Shown: positions 32,803 to 42,250 of the stretch, in pieces
Position numbering within the stretch: the first letter of the stretch is position 1
How the letters are laid out: every line of letters begins with the position of its first letter
Position numbers and translations under genes: made by a program
Notes under the pieces: generated by a model
The model's input: the letters and a program-made list of their open reading frames with translations, nothing else
Databases searched by the model: none
What the model was told of the DNA's origin: nothing
NCBI GenBank assembly: GCA_027365105.1
Contig: DAHXNZ010000005.1
Location: 1 to 64,000 of the forward strand
Origin: Thermoplasmata archaeon
GTDB taxonomy: Archaea; Thermoplasmatota; Thermoplasmata; Lutacidiplasmatales; UBA184
Direction of reading: 5' to 3'
Length of the DNA stretch: 64,000 nucleotides

Positions 32803-33162
32803 GTGGCGGACACAGGAACAGACGCGGACCCCCTCGGGATGCTCATGAAAAGCACCGGGGATCTTCTCCGGCCCGAAGAGCTGGTGCGGGAGGCGACCCG
32901 AGACATCGTCAAGGCGGAGATCCGCCATCACATCGAAAAAACCCTCCACGACGATCCGAAGCTCGCGAAGGACCTGCGCGATGCGGTCCGTTCCCTCCTC
33001 GAGGCCCGGGCGCTGGAGTACGCGGCGCTTGTTCGGGTCGGGGCGTGCACCGCCCGCCTGGGCATCTCCGCGCTCCCCGACGAGATGCGCAAGAGCCTCA
33101 CGAAGGATCTGCTCGACGTTCTCGCTCGGGAGATCGGGCAGATCGTGGACCGTTCGCTCTGA
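32803..33162 (+). CDS. Hypothetical alpha-helical protein
   Basis: A 119-residue protein I do not recognise. It is predicted to be almost entirely helical and charged (LLRPEELVREATRDIVKAEIRHHIEKTL, AKDLRDAVRSLLEARALEYAALVRVG, DEMRKSLTKDLLDVLAREIGQIVD), with no membrane segment or signal peptide. It starts with GTG. Its last 65 nt overlap the 3' end of the convergent cysteine desulfurase gene. The codon pattern and balanced composition, unlike the Arg/Pro-rich shadows, suggest a real gene. Confidence 0.6.
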   Translation: MADTGTDADPLGMLMKSTGDLLRPEELVREATRDIVKAEIRHHIEKTLHDDPKLAKDLRDAVRSLLEARALEYAALVRVGACTARLGISALPDEMRKSLTKDLLDVLAREIGQIVDRSL

Positions 33163-34399
33163 GCGGACGCGGCCCCCCCCGGTCGGGGATGCGGACCAGC
33201 AGTTCTTGGATTCCTTGGACCAGGCGACGGACCTCGTCGACCGTGTTGTAGAGATAGAAGGACGCCCGGACCGATCCGGTCAGACCCCGCTCGGCGTACC
33301 ACGAGTGGACACAATGCTGGCCGGAACGGACGAGTACCCGGTAGCCTTCGTCCAGGAAGAGCGCCACGTCGTGGGCATCGACACCGGCCAGTGTGAACCC
33401 CAGGATGCTCGGTCGGTCCCCGGGCAACGCCGGTCCCAGGATCGTGATCCGGGGTTCGTCGGCCAAGGCCCGGGTCGCGACCCGGTTGAGCGCCGCCTGG
33501 TGGCGGCGGACCGCCTCGAGGCCGGCCCGTGCGAGGAACCGGAGGCCCGCATGGGCGCCGAGGATCCCGGCGTAGTTCTGAAGACCGGCCTCGAACCGGT
33601 AAGGTGGTGGGCGGAGCCGGTGGGTCCGCTGGGTGGACCACTCGACGGTCTCGCCGCCGAGGTTGAGGGGAGCGATCCGGTCCAGAGCCCCGGGGGCGGA
33701 AAGCAGGGCCCCGACCCCGGTCGGACCGAGCATCTTGTGCGCGGAGACCGCGTAGAAGCTCGCCCCGATCCGCTTCAGGTCGACGGCTTCGTGGGGAGCG
33801 GCCTGGCATCCATCCAAGAGGACCTCGGCTCCCCGGTCGCGGGCGATCTCGCTGATCGCCCGGACCGGCAGGCTCCGCCCGTCGAGGTTCGAGGTATGAA
33901 AGAGGCTGATCAGCCGGGGCCGGAGCCGGTCGACCTCTGCCGAAAACCGATCGAGGTCGAATCTCCCGTCGTCCTCGAGGGCGAACGTGTGGAGGCGCAG
34001 GCGCCGCTCCTCGGCGAGCCGCTGCCAGACGACGAGGTTCGAATTGTGCTCCTGGTCCGAGACCAGCACGCGGTCGCCCCGTCGCCACGGGTAGCCTCGG
34101 GCGACGAGGTTGATCGCCTCGGTCGCATTGCGGAGGAAGACCACCGGGCCGGCGTCGCCCAGGCCGAACCAGCGGCTGAAGGCCGATCGAGCCGCCTCGA
34201 CCCGCTCGCCGGCCGCCGTCGAGAATCGGTGCCGGCTCCGGCCCGCGCAGCCTGGGAATTGGGTGTAGTACTCCTCCATCGCGGCGAGGACGGTCCGCGG
34301 AACAAGCGACATGCAGGCCGAATCCAGGTACGCCACCGACCCGTCGGGGCCCTCCGCGGCGAGCGCCGGAAACTCGGAGCGCAGGCGGGCCCGGTTCAT
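33098..34399 (-). CDS. Cysteine desulfurase / selenocysteine lyase family (SufS/Csd-like)
   Basis: A 433-residue class V aminotransferase. The PLP lysine lies in AVSAHKMLGPTGVGAL; cofactor contacts include FLRNATEAINLVA, SDQEHNSNLVVWQ and LLDGCQAAPHEAVDL. The catalytic cysteine is in VRSGQHCVH, the SufS-type position, so persulfide chemistry for Fe-S assembly is plausible. It ends with a basic tail overlapping the convergent hypothetical gene. It is translationally coupled (ATGA) to an M20 amidohydrolase upstream, an unusual partner; no sufBCD genes are nearby. Confidence 0.85.
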   Translation of the reverse strand: MNRARLRSEFPALAAEGPDGSVAYLDSACMSLVPRTVLAAMEEYYTQFPGCAGRSRHRFSTAAGERVEAARSAFSRWFGLGDAGPVVFLRNATEAINLVARGYPWRRGDRVLVSDQEHNSNLVVWQRLAEERRLRLHTFALEDDGRFDLDRFSAEVDRLRPRLISLFHTSNLDGRSLPVRAISEIARDRGAEVLLDGCQAAPHEAVDLKRIGASFYAVSAHKMLGPTGVGALLSAPGALDRIAPLNLGGETVEWSTQRTHRLRPPPYRFEAGLQNYAGILGAHAGLRFLARAGLEAVRRHQAALNRVATRALADEPRITILGPALPGDRPSILGFTLAGVDAHDVALFLDEGYRVLVRSGQHCVHSWYAERGLTGSVRASFYLYNTVDEVRRLVQGIQELLVRIPDRGGPRPLRANGPRSARSPERERRADPS

Positions 34400-35586
34400 T
34401 GGGCCCCACCGCCGAGGGCCGCCGCACCGGCCGCCAGGGAGGCCGCCGCAACGGCCAGCGTCTCGTCCGGGGGGAGGAACCGGGGGCTGTGAAGACTCTC
34501 CGGGGTCCCCGGGCGACCGGCCCCCACGAAAAAGAAGCACCCCGGTACCTTGCCCAGGTACCGGGCGAAGTCCTCGGCCCCCATGACCGGTCCGGGCAGC
34601 TCCCGGACGCGGTCCGGGCCGAGCTCCGCCCGGAGTGCCTGGCGCACCCGGTCGGTCGGATCCGGGGGGTTGATGAGGGCCGGGTACCCCCGGCGAAACT
34701 CGGTCGTAGCCCGGAGGCCCGACGATCGGGCAATCCCGGCCACTCGGTGCCGGAGTTCCTGCTCGAGCGCATTGCGGGTCTCGGGCCGGACGGTCCGGAT
34801 CGTGCCGGTCAGCTCGGCCTCACCGGCCAGGATGTTGTGGCGCGTCCCTCCGTGGAAGGTGCCGACCGTGACCACCGCGGGATCGATCGGGTCCCGCCTC
34901 CGGCTCACCAGGGTCTGGAGGCCCGTGACGATCTCGGCTCCCGTGACCACCGCGTCCAGCCCCCGGTGGGGGTAGCCGGCGTGGCCGGAACGGCCGCGGA
35001 CCCGGATCCTAAACCCATCGGCGGCCGCCATCAGCGCCCCGGTCCGGAGCCCCACCGTTCCGACCGGCAGGCCGGGTTCGACGTGCGCGCCCAGGATCGC
35101 ATGGACCCGCGGGGCCCGCAGGATGCCGCGGGCGATCCATGGGCCCGCGCCCCCGGTCTCCCCTTCTTCTTCGGCGGGCTGGAAGATCAGCCGGAATCGA
35201 CGGCTCGGGAGCACCTCCCGCAGCATCTCCGCGGCGCCGAGGAGGGCGGCCATGTGCACATCGTGGCCGCAGGCATGCATCACCCCCGGGGTCCGGGAGG
35301 CCTCCGGAGCACCGGTGGCTTCCCGGACCGGGAGAGCGTCCATATCGGCCCGGAGAGCGATCACCGGGCCCTCACCTTCGGCCGACTCCCGGACCGCAAC
35401 GCCGGTGAAGCCCTTCGGGGCCTCCGGGTCGAAGCCGAGCTCCTGGAGAATCCCGATCAGGCGATCCCGGGTCGCCGACTCCTGGTTCGAGAGTTCCGGG
35501 AACCGGTGGAACTCTCGACGCCATCGGAGGAGCGTCGGGAGGATCTTCCGGGCCCTCGTGAGCCACGGGCCGGTTCGCGGTGCCAC
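34396..35586 (-). CDS. M20-family amidohydrolase / metallopeptidase
   Basis: A 396-residue zinc amidohydrolase (M20D). Metal-binding motifs are visible: HACGHDVHMAALLG, PAEEEGETGGAGPWI, and a late MGAEDFARYL. The substrate is likely an N-acyl amino acid or amidated metabolite; members include hippurate and indole-3-acetyl-amino acid hydrolases. GTG 35586 is taken as start because GGTTAAGG lies about 26 nt upstream; a longer frame is shadow. It is co-transcribed with the cysteine desulfurase, so the two may act on one sulfur-containing amino acid derivative, a guess. Confidence 0.88.
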   Translation of the reverse strand: MAPRTGPWLTRARKILPTLLRWRREFHRFPELSNQESATRDRLIGILQELGFDPEAPKGFTGVAVRESAEGEGPVIALRADMDALPVREATGAPEASRTPGVMHACGHDVHMAALLGAAEMLREVLPSRRFRLIFQPAEEEGETGGAGPWIARGILRAPRVHAILGAHVEPGLPVGTVGLRTGALMAAADGFRIRVRGRSGHAGYPHRGLDAVVTGAEIVTGLQTLVSRRRDPIDPAVVTVGTFHGGTRHNILAGEAELTGTIRTVRPETRNALEQELRHRVAGIARSSGLRATTEFRRGYPALINPPDPTDRVRQALRAELGPDRVRELPGPVMGAEDFARYLGKVPGCFFFVGAGRPGTPESLHSPRFLPPDETLAVAAASLAAGAAALGGGAQ

Positions 35587-35607
35587 GGTTTGGGGAGGGC
35601 GTCCGGG

Positions 35608-35615
35608 CCTTAACC
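35608..35615 (-). promoter_or_regulatory. TATA-like box for the M20 amidohydrolase
   Basis: GGTTAAGG on the minus strand, about 26 nt before the GTG start; a leaderless arrangement. Confidence 0.5.
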
Positions 35616-35677
35616 TTCCCGGCTCGGCCCGCCGGGGACGCGCCCACGGGCGACGACACGCCGGTCCGGGCGCGGAG

Positions 35678-35686
35678 AAAAGTTTA
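35678..35686 (+). promoter_or_regulatory. TATA-like box for the small winged-helix-like gene
   Basis: AAAAGTTTA lies about 28 nt before the ATG at 35711 in otherwise GC-rich sequence. Confidence 0.5.
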
Positions 35687-35710
35687 GTGCCTCCCGGACC
35701 TCCCGAACGC

Positions 35711-35935
35711 ATGGCCTCCCCCTTGTCCCCCCGGGGAATTCCCCCCGCGGCGCTCCGTGCGACCTTGGAGATCCTGCGGGTCCATACGACACCGATCAAG
35801 CGCCGGGTCCTTCTCGAAGAGTTGGATCGTCAAGGCCACCGCATCTCGCTCGCCGGACTCAACCGGATCCTCCAGCACTGCGCCGAGAACCACTGGACCA
35901 TCGACCGACCCGAGGGGGTGGGTCTCCACCCGTGA
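35711..35935 (+). CDS. Small winged-helix-like protein of unknown function
   Basis: A 74-residue protein, not recognised. After a Pro-rich N-terminus it reads as three helices with the spacing of a winged helix: ALRATLEILRVHTTPIKRRVLLEEL, ISLAGLNRILQHCAENHWTI. It may be a small DNA-binding protein. The promoter-like box at the leaderless distance, start codon and lack of overlap with another gene support it. It precedes dnaK by 144 nt. Confidence 0.55.
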   Translation: MASPLSPRGIPPAALRATLEILRVHTTPIKRRVLLEELDRQGHRISLAGLNRILQHCAENHWTIDRPEGVGLHP

Positions 35936-36008
35936 TCGAGGGGACCCATCCTTCCGCCGGAGCCGCGCCGTTGGAGGTTCGCTCTCCGCCGGTCCGCGAT
36001 AGGGGGTC

Positions 36009-36017
36009 TTTTTATAC
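36009..36017 (+). promoter_or_regulatory. TATA box for dnaK
   Basis: TTTTTATAC lies about 65 nt before the ATG, leaving a leader of around 40 nt. The leader ends in a GGAGG Shine-Dalgarno sequence 6-10 nt before ATG 36080, unlike most single genes here, which look leaderless. Confidence 0.6.
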
Positions 36018-36079
36018 GAGTGCTTTCTTTCTAATGCGGGTAACCTGGGCGGAGCCACCCTCCGGTCCAGGAGGCATCA

Positions 36080-37987
36080 ATGAGTAAAATCATCGGGATT
36101 GACCTAGGGACGAGCAATTCGGCGGCGGCGGTACTGGAGGGCGGACGGGCGACGATCGTGCCCAGCGCCGAAGGGACTACCGTGGGGGGGGGCAAGGCGT
36201 TCCCCTCGTATGTGGCCTTCACCAAGGACGGGCAGCTCATCGTGGGGGAACCGGCCCGACGCCAGGCGGTTTCCAACCCGGAAGGCACCGTCTCGGCGTT
36301 CAAGCGCAAGATGGGGACCGACCACCGCTATCGGATCTTTGGGAAGGAGTACTCGCCGCAGCAGCTGAGCGCCTTCCTCCTGCAGAAGATCAAGCGGGAC
36401 GCCGAGGCCTATCTTGGCGAGAAGGTGGAGAAGGCGGTCATCACGGTCCCGGCCTACTTCAACGACAACCAGCGACAGGCCACCAAGGACGCCGGTTCGA
36501 TCGCCGGGCTGGAGGTCGTCCGGATCATCAATGAACCGACCGCCGCCTCGCTCGCCTATGGCGTGGACAAGGCCGGCAAGAACCAGAAGATCCTCGTCTT
36601 CGACCTGGGCGGGGGCACGCTCGATGTGACCATCATGGAGTTCGGGGACGGCGTCTTCGAGGTGCTCTCGACCAGCGGGGACACCCAGCTGGGGGGCACC
36701 GACATGGATCTGGCCCTGACCGAGTACATCGCGTCGGAGTTCCAGAAGGAGTCCGGCATCGACATCCGCAAGGACAAGATGGCGATGCAGCGCGTCCGGG
36801 ACGCCGCCGAAAAGGCGAAGATCGAACTCTCCTCGACCCTGGAGACATCCATCAACCTGCCCTTCCTGAGCGCGACCCAAGAGGGCCCGAAGCATCTCGC
36901 GTTGCCTCTCACCCGCGCCAAGCTCGAGGATTTGATCCGACCGACGGTGGAACGGTGCCGAACTCCCGTGGAGCAGGCGATCCGGGATGCCAAGATCACG
37001 AAGGAGCAGATCGACCGGATCGTTCTCGTAGGCGGGCCGACCCGGATGCCGATCGTCCATCGGTTCCTGGAGCAGACGGTGGGACGCCCGATCGAACGCG
37101 GGGTGGATCCGATGGAGTGCGTCGCGATGGGGGCCGCCATCCAGGCGGGAGTCCTCGGCGGTGAGGTCAAGGATGTGCTCCTCCTCGACGTCACGCCCCT
37201 GTCCCTGGGGCTCGTCACGTTGGGCGGTGTCTTCACCAAGCTCATCGATCGCAACACGACCATCCCGACCCGCAAGAGCCAGACGTTCACCACCGCCGCC
37301 GACAACCAGCCCACGGTCGAGATCCGGGTGTACCAGGGGGAGCGACCGATGGCCAGCGACAACGTCGAGCTCGGCAGCTTCCTGCTGAGCGGGATTCCGC
37401 CGGCGCCTCGGGGCGTGCCTCAGATCGAGGTCACCTTCGACATCGATGCCAATGGGATCCTCAACGTCTCCGCGAAGGACCAGGCGAGTGGGAAGAAGCA
37501 GGGGATCACGATCCAAGCCCCCAACAAACTCTCGAAGGACGAGGTCCAACGGATGGTCCAGCAGGCCGAGGAGTTCGCGGAGGAGGACCGCAAGAAGGCC
37601 CTCCGGGTCGAAGCCCGCAACCTCGCCGAGAGCCTGGCCTACGAGGCGGAGCGGACCGTGCGGGAATCCCGGGCCAAGCTCTCCGACTCTGAGGTCGCGG
37701 AGATTGAGGCGAAGACCAAGGAGCTCCGGGAGCTCCTCGGTCGGGACGACGCGTCGGCCGAGGCGATCCGCGCGAAGACCGACGAACTCACCCGCGCCCT
37801 TCACGCGGTCGCGCAGAAGCTGTACCAGCAGTCCCCGCCCCCTTCGGGGCCCTCCGGGCCGGCCGGGGAGGCCGGCCCTGCCGAGCCGGAGAGCCCCCCG
37901 GGCGGCGCGAGCCCGCCCGGCGGCGCTTCGGCGGTCGACGCCGACTTCAAGGTCGTCGACTCCGGCGAGGCTCAAGACCATCCCTAG
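36080..37987 (+). CDS. dnaK: Molecular chaperone DnaK (Hsp70)
   Basis: A 635-residue ATP-driven chaperone. The nucleotide-binding domain shows [61 protein letters not shown] and [17 protein letters not shown]. The substrate-binding domain contains [37 protein letters not shown] and [15 protein letters not shown] Pro/Gly/Ala-rich tail ends the protein. Archaeal DnaK genes are thought to be of bacterial origin; dnaJ and grpE, usually beside it, are not in this window. It overlaps the convergent citrate synthase stop by 4 nt. Confidence 0.97.
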   Translation: MSKIIGIDLGTSNSAAAVLEGGRATIVPSAEGTTVGGGKAFPSYVAFTKDGQLIVGEPARRQAVSNPEGTVSAFKRKMGTDHRYRIFGKEYSPQQLSAFLLQKIKRDAEAYLGEKVEKAVITVPAYFNDNQRQATKDAGSIAGLEVVRIINEPTAASLAYGVDKAGKNQKILVFDLGGGTLDVTIMEFGDGVFEVLSTSGDTQLGGTDMDLALTEYIASEFQKESGIDIRKDKMAMQRVRDAAEKAKIELSSTLETSINLPFLSATQEGPKHLALPLTRAKLEDLIRPTVERCRTPVEQAIRDAKITKEQIDRIVLVGGPTRMPIVHRFLEQTVGRPIERGVDPMECVAMGAAIQAGVLGGEVKDVLLLDVTPLSLGLVTLGGVFTKLIDRNTTIPTRKSQTFTTAADNQPTVEIRVYQGERPMASDNVELGSFLLSGIPPAPRGVPQIEVTFDIDANGILNVSAKDQASGKKQGITIQAPNKLSKDEVQRMVQQAEEFAEEDRKKALRVEARNLAESLAYEAERTVRESRAKLSDSEVAEIEAKTKELRELLGRDDASAEAIRAKTDELTRALHAVAQKLYQQSPPPSGPSGPAGEAGPAEPESPPGGASPPGGASAVDADFKVVDSGEAQDHP

Positions 37988-39117
37988 AGGTTCGTCGCGG
38001 GACCGGGCCGAGGCCAGGAACGAGGGGGCGTGGGGCCGTCGTACTCGAACTCGGGCTGGATGAGGCGGTTGCGGCCCGCCTGCTCGAGCGCGTGGGCGAC
38101 CCAACCCACGCTTCGGGCCACGGCAAATGTGGGTGTGAACCACTCGGGCGTGAGCCCGACCCCTTCGAGGACCAGCGAACCGTAGTAGTCGACGTTCGGG
38201 TACAGCCCCCCGCCCGGGCGGGACGCGGCGAGCGCCGCGCGGGCGGCGCGGTCGGTCGCCTCGGCGAGTCGGAGCCGTTCGGGCCGCGCCACCGAGCGGG
38301 CGACTTCGTGGAGGACCACCGACCGGGGGTCCTCGACCCGATAGGTCCGATGACCGAAGCCGGGGATGCGGCCACCCCGGCTGAGCCGCTCGGAGATCAC
38401 CGTCTCGATGTGGTGGACGGTCCCGATCTCGTCGAGAAACGCCGATACGTCCGCGGGGGCCCCTCCATGCGCCGGACCCTTGAGGGCTCCGAGCGCGGCG
38501 ATGAACGCGCTGACCAGATCGGACCGGGTCGAGAGGACCACCCGCAGGGCGAAGGTCGAGGGGTTCATTCCGTGGTCGGCGAGAAGGCCGGCGTAGATCC
38601 CAAGGGCCCTGCGGCGCTCCGGGGTCGGGGGCAGCGTTCCCACGCGATCGAGGTAGCGATCCAGGTGGGATGCGTGAGCGCCCGGCCGGACCGGGGCGTC
38701 GGCCCGACGCTGGCCGTGGGCCGCCAGAAGCTCGGCGACCGCCCCGGCCAGCGCCAACCCCTGTTCCCGGCCGGGGGGGTAGGCGAACCGGTCATCTCCG
38801 AGGGCGCTGAGGCTGGTTCTCAGGGCGTCGAGGGGGGGCGTTTCCGGAGGGATCCGCTCCAGAATCGGGAGCGCTTGTTGCGCCAGCACGCGGCCGGTCT
38901 CCAGGTGACCCTCGATCTCCGACGGGGGGTCGCTCGCCGGAGGTTCGCCCCAGATGAGGAGGTAGGCGATCGACTCATACGGAACCCGGACGGCAAGTTC
39001 GCCGGCATCGAATCCCCGATACCAGAGCCGGCCCTCGGCGCCCTCCGGAAAGCTGACTCCCGACGGTCCCAGGATCACGCCTTCCAGGCCTCCGCGCCGA
39101 ACCGAGCCTGCACCCAT
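37984..39117 (-). CDS. Citrate synthase (possibly 2-methylcitrate synthase)
   Basis: A 377-residue enzyme condensing acetyl-CoA (or propionyl-CoA) with oxaloacetate. The catalytic residues are present: His in [17 protein letters not shown], His in [14 protein letters not shown] and Asp in [26 protein letters not shown] is the conserved substrate loop. Length and sequence fit the short archaeal type, which cannot be separated from methylcitrate synthase by motif alone. A TATA-like box about 25 nt upstream suggests a leaderless monocistronic mRNA. Confidence 0.93.
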   Translation of the reverse strand: MGAGSVRRGGLEGVILGPSGVSFPEGAEGRLWYRGFDAGELAVRVPYESIAYLLIWGEPPASDPPSEIEGHLETGRVLAQQALPILERIPPETPPLDALRTSLSALGDDRFAYPPGREQGLALAGAVAELLAAHGQRRADAPVRPGAHASHLDRYLDRVGTLPPTPERRRALGIYAGLLADHGMNPSTFALRVVLSTRSDLVSAFIAALGALKGPAHGGAPADVSAFLDEIGTVHHIETVISERLSRGGRIPGFGHRTYRVEDPRSVVLHEVARSVARPERLRLAEATDRAARAALAASRPGGGLYPNVDYYGSLVLEGVGLTPEWFTPTFAVARSVGWVAHALEQAGRNRLIQPEFEYDGPTPPRSWPRPGPATNL

Positions 39118-39137
39118 CCCCCCGCCACCGGGACGGA

Positions 39138-39146
39138 GGATAAAAG
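39138..39146 (-). promoter_or_regulatory. TATA-like box for citrate synthase
   Basis: CTTTTATCC on the minus strand lies about 25 nt before the ATG at 39117. Confidence 0.6.
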
Positions 39147-39147
39147 G

Positions 39148-40252
39148 CCAAAACCCGCGCGACCTCGCGGATTTTCCCCGCGCCTCACGGCCGTGACAGT
39201 CTGTCGCGTCCCTGGATCCGGTCGAGGGCCCGCAAGGCTCGGACGGAACCCGCTCCGAGCGAGGTTCCGCCGTTCGTGGCGTCTGGGGACAGCGCCGCTG
39301 GCCGGGGAGCCAGATGAGGTTCGGGGGGTCTGCGGGCCCCGGCGGGCTGACTTCGATCGACAGGGCGACTGAAGAGTACGTCGGCCGTGCCGAAATGCGA
39401 GGCCCGCGGAACGCTCCCGACGTGACCGGCGGAGCGTTGCGTCACGGGGCCGGTTCGGCGGGTGAGGGGTGAAAGAAGCTCGGGGCGCGGAAGCCCTCAT
39501 CTCGAGGCCGTCGGCCCGCCCGGCCGGCCCCTCTCATCCTAGCTCCTCCAGTTCCGACGCGAACGCTCCCCGATACCGGGCTCTCTCTGGCTTCTCGAGG
39601 ACGGCTCCCCGGGGCAGGGAATCCACCCATCGGCCCGCGGCCGGAGAAGGTTCCTGCCGGCACCTTCCGGCGTCCCCCTCGCCGAGCCTCCGGAGGTCGT
39701 CGTGTGCCCCGGCCCTCCGATGCCCCTCCGCTTCCGGCCCCGGGGGGACCCAGAGACCCCGAATCCTCGACCGGCACTTCGTCGCCACGAAGGTCGCCCC
39801 CACCCGGCCGTCGCAACCCGTTCGGTGGCCTCCCGGCCCAAGCCAGGGAGCCCAGCCACCAGCAATCCCGCACCGGTCCCCGTCGATCCCGACCCTCCCC
39901 AAACTGAGACGGCATCGTGACCGGGCGTTCTCCCCGATCCGGGCCACCCCTCTCGGGGACTCGGAGTCGCCCTCGCTTCGATGGGCATCCCGATCCCCTT
40001 CTCCCGCGGCACGCCCCGCGCTCACCACCGCAAGCCGTGCGGGTTACTTCGCCTCCGGCCCCCCGTAGGGCGGGATCCGGTAGCCCCCGTGGGCGGCCCT
40101 GAGGTCTGTGTCCTCCGGCGCCTGGTCCCGGGCCGAGTGCTCCGGGATCCTCTGGGGCGGCGTTCGTCGGTGGATGCGGTGCCCGGGGTGGTCGCGTCGT
40201 CGGCGGAGGGAACCCATCTCCCTGCCCCGGAACGGCATCTCGCGGGAGAAAG
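39148..40252. other. 1.1-kb stretch with no recognisable gene
   Basis: Open frames are present on both strands, but none matches a family with confidence, and all are low-complexity Arg/Pro/Gly-rich. One minus-strand frame (about 39534-40028) has a more protein-like C-terminal end (PRGAVLEKPERARYRGAFASELEELG) and could be a decayed gene; I cannot name it. No tRNA, terminator-like or repeat structure was identified. Confidence 0.4.
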
Positions 40253-40259
40253 GTTAAAA
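40253..40259 (+). promoter_or_regulatory. TATA-like box for the lsm operon
   Basis: GTTAAAA lies about 28 nt before the ATG at 40284; leaderless spacing. Confidence 0.6.
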
Positions 40260-40283
40260 CCGCGGCCCCGCGTCCGAGGACCC

Positions 40284-40526
40284 ATGACCCTAACCCCGTC
40301 GGGCCTGCTGACCCGGGCGATTGACCAGGAGGTCGAGTTGCTCCTGAAGGACAACCGGTCCCTCCGGGGGCAGTTGATGGGATTTGACGACCACATGAAC
40401 TTGGTACTGTCCGGGGCCCAGGAGCGGGATGGCGATCGGAGCCGGCACCTCGGCCTCGTCGTCGTCCGTGGATCGAATGTCACCTCTCTCAATGCACCCC
40501 ACGGAGCCATTTCCAAGGCACCGTGA
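40284..40526 (+). CDS. Sm-like RNA-binding protein (Lsm)
   Basis: An 80-residue archaeal Sm protein forming a heptameric ring that binds U-rich RNA. The Sm1 motif (VELLLKDNRSLRGQLMGFDDHMNLVL) and the Sm2 motif (LGLVVVRGSNVTSL) are both present. It opens an operon with ribK; the stop overlaps the ribK start as GTGA. The TATA-like box fixes the start. Confidence 0.92.
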   Translation: MTLTPSGLLTRAIDQEVELLLKDNRSLRGQLMGFDDHMNLVLSGAQERDGDRSRHLGLVVVRGSNVTSLNAPHGAISKAP

Positions 40527-41236
40527 CCGCTTCGGAGAACGGAGCGCCGCCGTCGCCCGCGACCCGCCCCCGCCGGGTCAAGGGCGATGCGATTTACATC
40601 CTCCGCCGGCTGGCGCTGGACGGCGCCGATCGAGCGCCGATCACGGTCACGTCGGCGGAGCTCGGCGCCCGCGCGGGCTTCAGCCAACAGGCGGCCGACC
40701 GGTACCTGGTCGACCTGGCCCAGCGCGGCCTGATCGTCCGCACCCTCGCCGCCCGGGGCCAGAGGATCGAGCTCACTTCCGCGGCCTTGGAGTTGCTCCA
40801 GGGAGAGTACCACCTCTACCGCCGGCTGTTTGATGGCCCGAGCCGGGTCCGCTTCGACGGGACGGTGGCGAGCGGGCTCGGGGAAGGCCGCTACTACCTC
40901 AGCCAACCGGGATACGTGCTCCAGTTTGCCGAGCGGCTGGGGTACCGCCCCTACCCCGGTACCTTGAACGTTCGGCTCGAAGGCGACGCACTCCGGACGG
41001 CCGGTCTGCTCAAACACTGGACCGGAATCCGGATCGACGGATTCGATGCGAGCGGCCGGAGTTTTGGTGGAGCCCAGTGCTTCCGGGCCCGGTTGAACGG
41101 CCACGATGGTCATCTCATTCACCCGGACCGGACTCATTACCGGGATGTGGTCGAGTTCATCTCCAGCGACTGCCTGCGGGAAGCGCTCGGCCTGGTCGAT
41201 GGGGCCCGGGTGGCGATCGAGCTGGAGGAGTCGTAG
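40523..41236 (+). CDS. ribK: CTP-dependent riboflavin kinase with N-terminal winged-helix (RbkR-like)
   Basis: A 237-residue fusion. Residues about 20-95 are a winged helix (ILRRLALDGADRAPITVTSAELGARAGFSQQAADRYLVDLAQRGLIVR). Residues about 100-237 are the archaeal CTP-dependent riboflavin kinase: GLGEGRYYLSQPGYVLQFAERLGYRPYPGTLNVRL, and the late HYRDVVEFISSDCLREALGL. It converts riboflavin to FMN, and the DNA-binding part in related RbkR proteins represses riboflavin genes. The GTG start is coupled to lsm. Confidence 0.93.
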   Translation: MTASENGAPPSPATRPRRVKGDAIYILRRLALDGADRAPITVTSAELGARAGFSQQAADRYLVDLAQRGLIVRTLAARGQRIELTSAALELLQGEYHLYRRLFDGPSRVRFDGTVASGLGEGRYYLSQPGYVLQFAERLGYRPYPGTLNVRLEGDALRTAGLLKHWTGIRIDGFDASGRSFGGAQCFRARLNGHDGHLIHPDRTHYRDVVEFISSDCLREALGLVDGARVAIELEES

Positions 41237-42250
41237 ATGACGACCCTGGCTCGCAGCGTGGCGGTCGAGCGTCGACCGCCTCCCGCCGCGCCGCCGGACG
41301 CCCGTCGGTACGTGAACCGGTGGCGGGAACCGGAGGCGATTGGCGGGGAGCCGGTGACCGCGTTCGTGATGATCCTGCGGACCCGCGGCTGCTACTGGGC
41401 CGACCTCAAAGGGTGCTCGATGTGCGGCTACGCCAAGGACACGCTCGGCCGATCGGCCACGCCCGAGGAGCTGGCCGGTCAGATCGACCGGCTCGCCGAG
41501 GAGTACCGAGGGGAGCCCTACGTGAAGGTCTACACCTCGGGCAGCTTCCTCGACGACCGGGAGGTCGACCCCGAAAGCCGGGGCCGCCTCCTCCGGGCGT
41601 TTTCGGGCGCCCGGCGGCTCCTGTTCGAAACGCTGCCCGAGTTTGCCCAGGCCTCCGCCCTCGGTCCGCTGCGGGAGAGCTTTCCCGGCGAACTCGAAGT
41701 CGCCCTGGGGTTGGAGTCGACCGACCCGGTGGTCCTGGAACGGCTGGTCAACAAGGGATCCCCCCCGTCAGAGTACCTGGCGGCGGCCGACCGGATCCGG
41801 GCCTGGGGGCTTCGCGCCAAGGCCTATCTCCTGCTCAAGCCGCCGTACCTGACGGAGGAAGAGTCGATCCGCGATGTGGTACGGTCGGTGACGGAGGCGG
41901 CGCCGCACGTGGATACGCTTTCGATCAATCCGGTCCACATCCAGAACGGAACGGTCGTGGAGCATCTCTACCGACGGCGACGCTACCGCCCTCCTTGGCT
42001 CTGGAGCGTCGTCGAGTCGCTCCGGGCGGGATCGGTTCGGCGGGGGCCGGCCCGGCTGGTCTCGTTCCCGACCGCCGGGGGGCTCCCGAGGGGACCCCAC
42101 AACTGCGGGCGATGCGACCGGGAGGTCTTGGCCGCGATCGAGTCGGCGTCGCTGACCCAGACGTTCGACGGCCTTGAGGCCCTGGACTGCCCCTGCCGGA
42201 GCCAGTGGCAGGCCCAACGGGCGCTCGAACCCCTCGGAATCGAGGCATGA
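41237..42250 (+). CDS. Radical SAM archaeosine synthase subunit RaSEA
   Basis: A 337-residue radical SAM protein. The cluster cysteines form the C-x7-C-x2-C pattern (CYWADLKGCSMC) typical of RaSEA (COG1244), which with ArcS converts the lysine adduct of preQ0 in tRNA position 15 to archaeosine. Further landmarks are VYTSGSFLDDREV, LGLESTDPVVLERLVNKGSPP and a C-terminal cysteine cluster (HNCGRCDREV, CPCR). It starts directly after the ribK stop and overlaps nadE as ATGA. The arcS partner is not in this window. Confidence 0.9.
   Translation: MTTLARSVAVERRPPPAAPPDARRYVNRWREPEAIGGEPVTAFVMILRTRGCYWADLKGCSMCGYAKDTLGRSATPEELAGQIDRLAEEYRGEPYVKVYTSGSFLDDREVDPESRGRLLRAFSGARRLLFETLPEFAQASALGPLRESFPGELEVALGLESTDPVVLERLVNKGSPPSEYLAAADRIRAWGLRAKAYLLLKPPYLTEEESIRDVVRSVTEAAPHVDTLSINPVHIQNGTVVEHLYRRRRYRPPWLWSVVESLRAGSVRRGPARLVSFPTAGGLPRGPHNCGRCDREVLAAIESASLTQTFDGLEALDCPCRSQWQAQRALEPLGIEA

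Noticed and set aside
36104-38143. 679-residue minus-strand frame opposite dnaK
   Set aside because: Antisense shadow of a clear, conserved gene.
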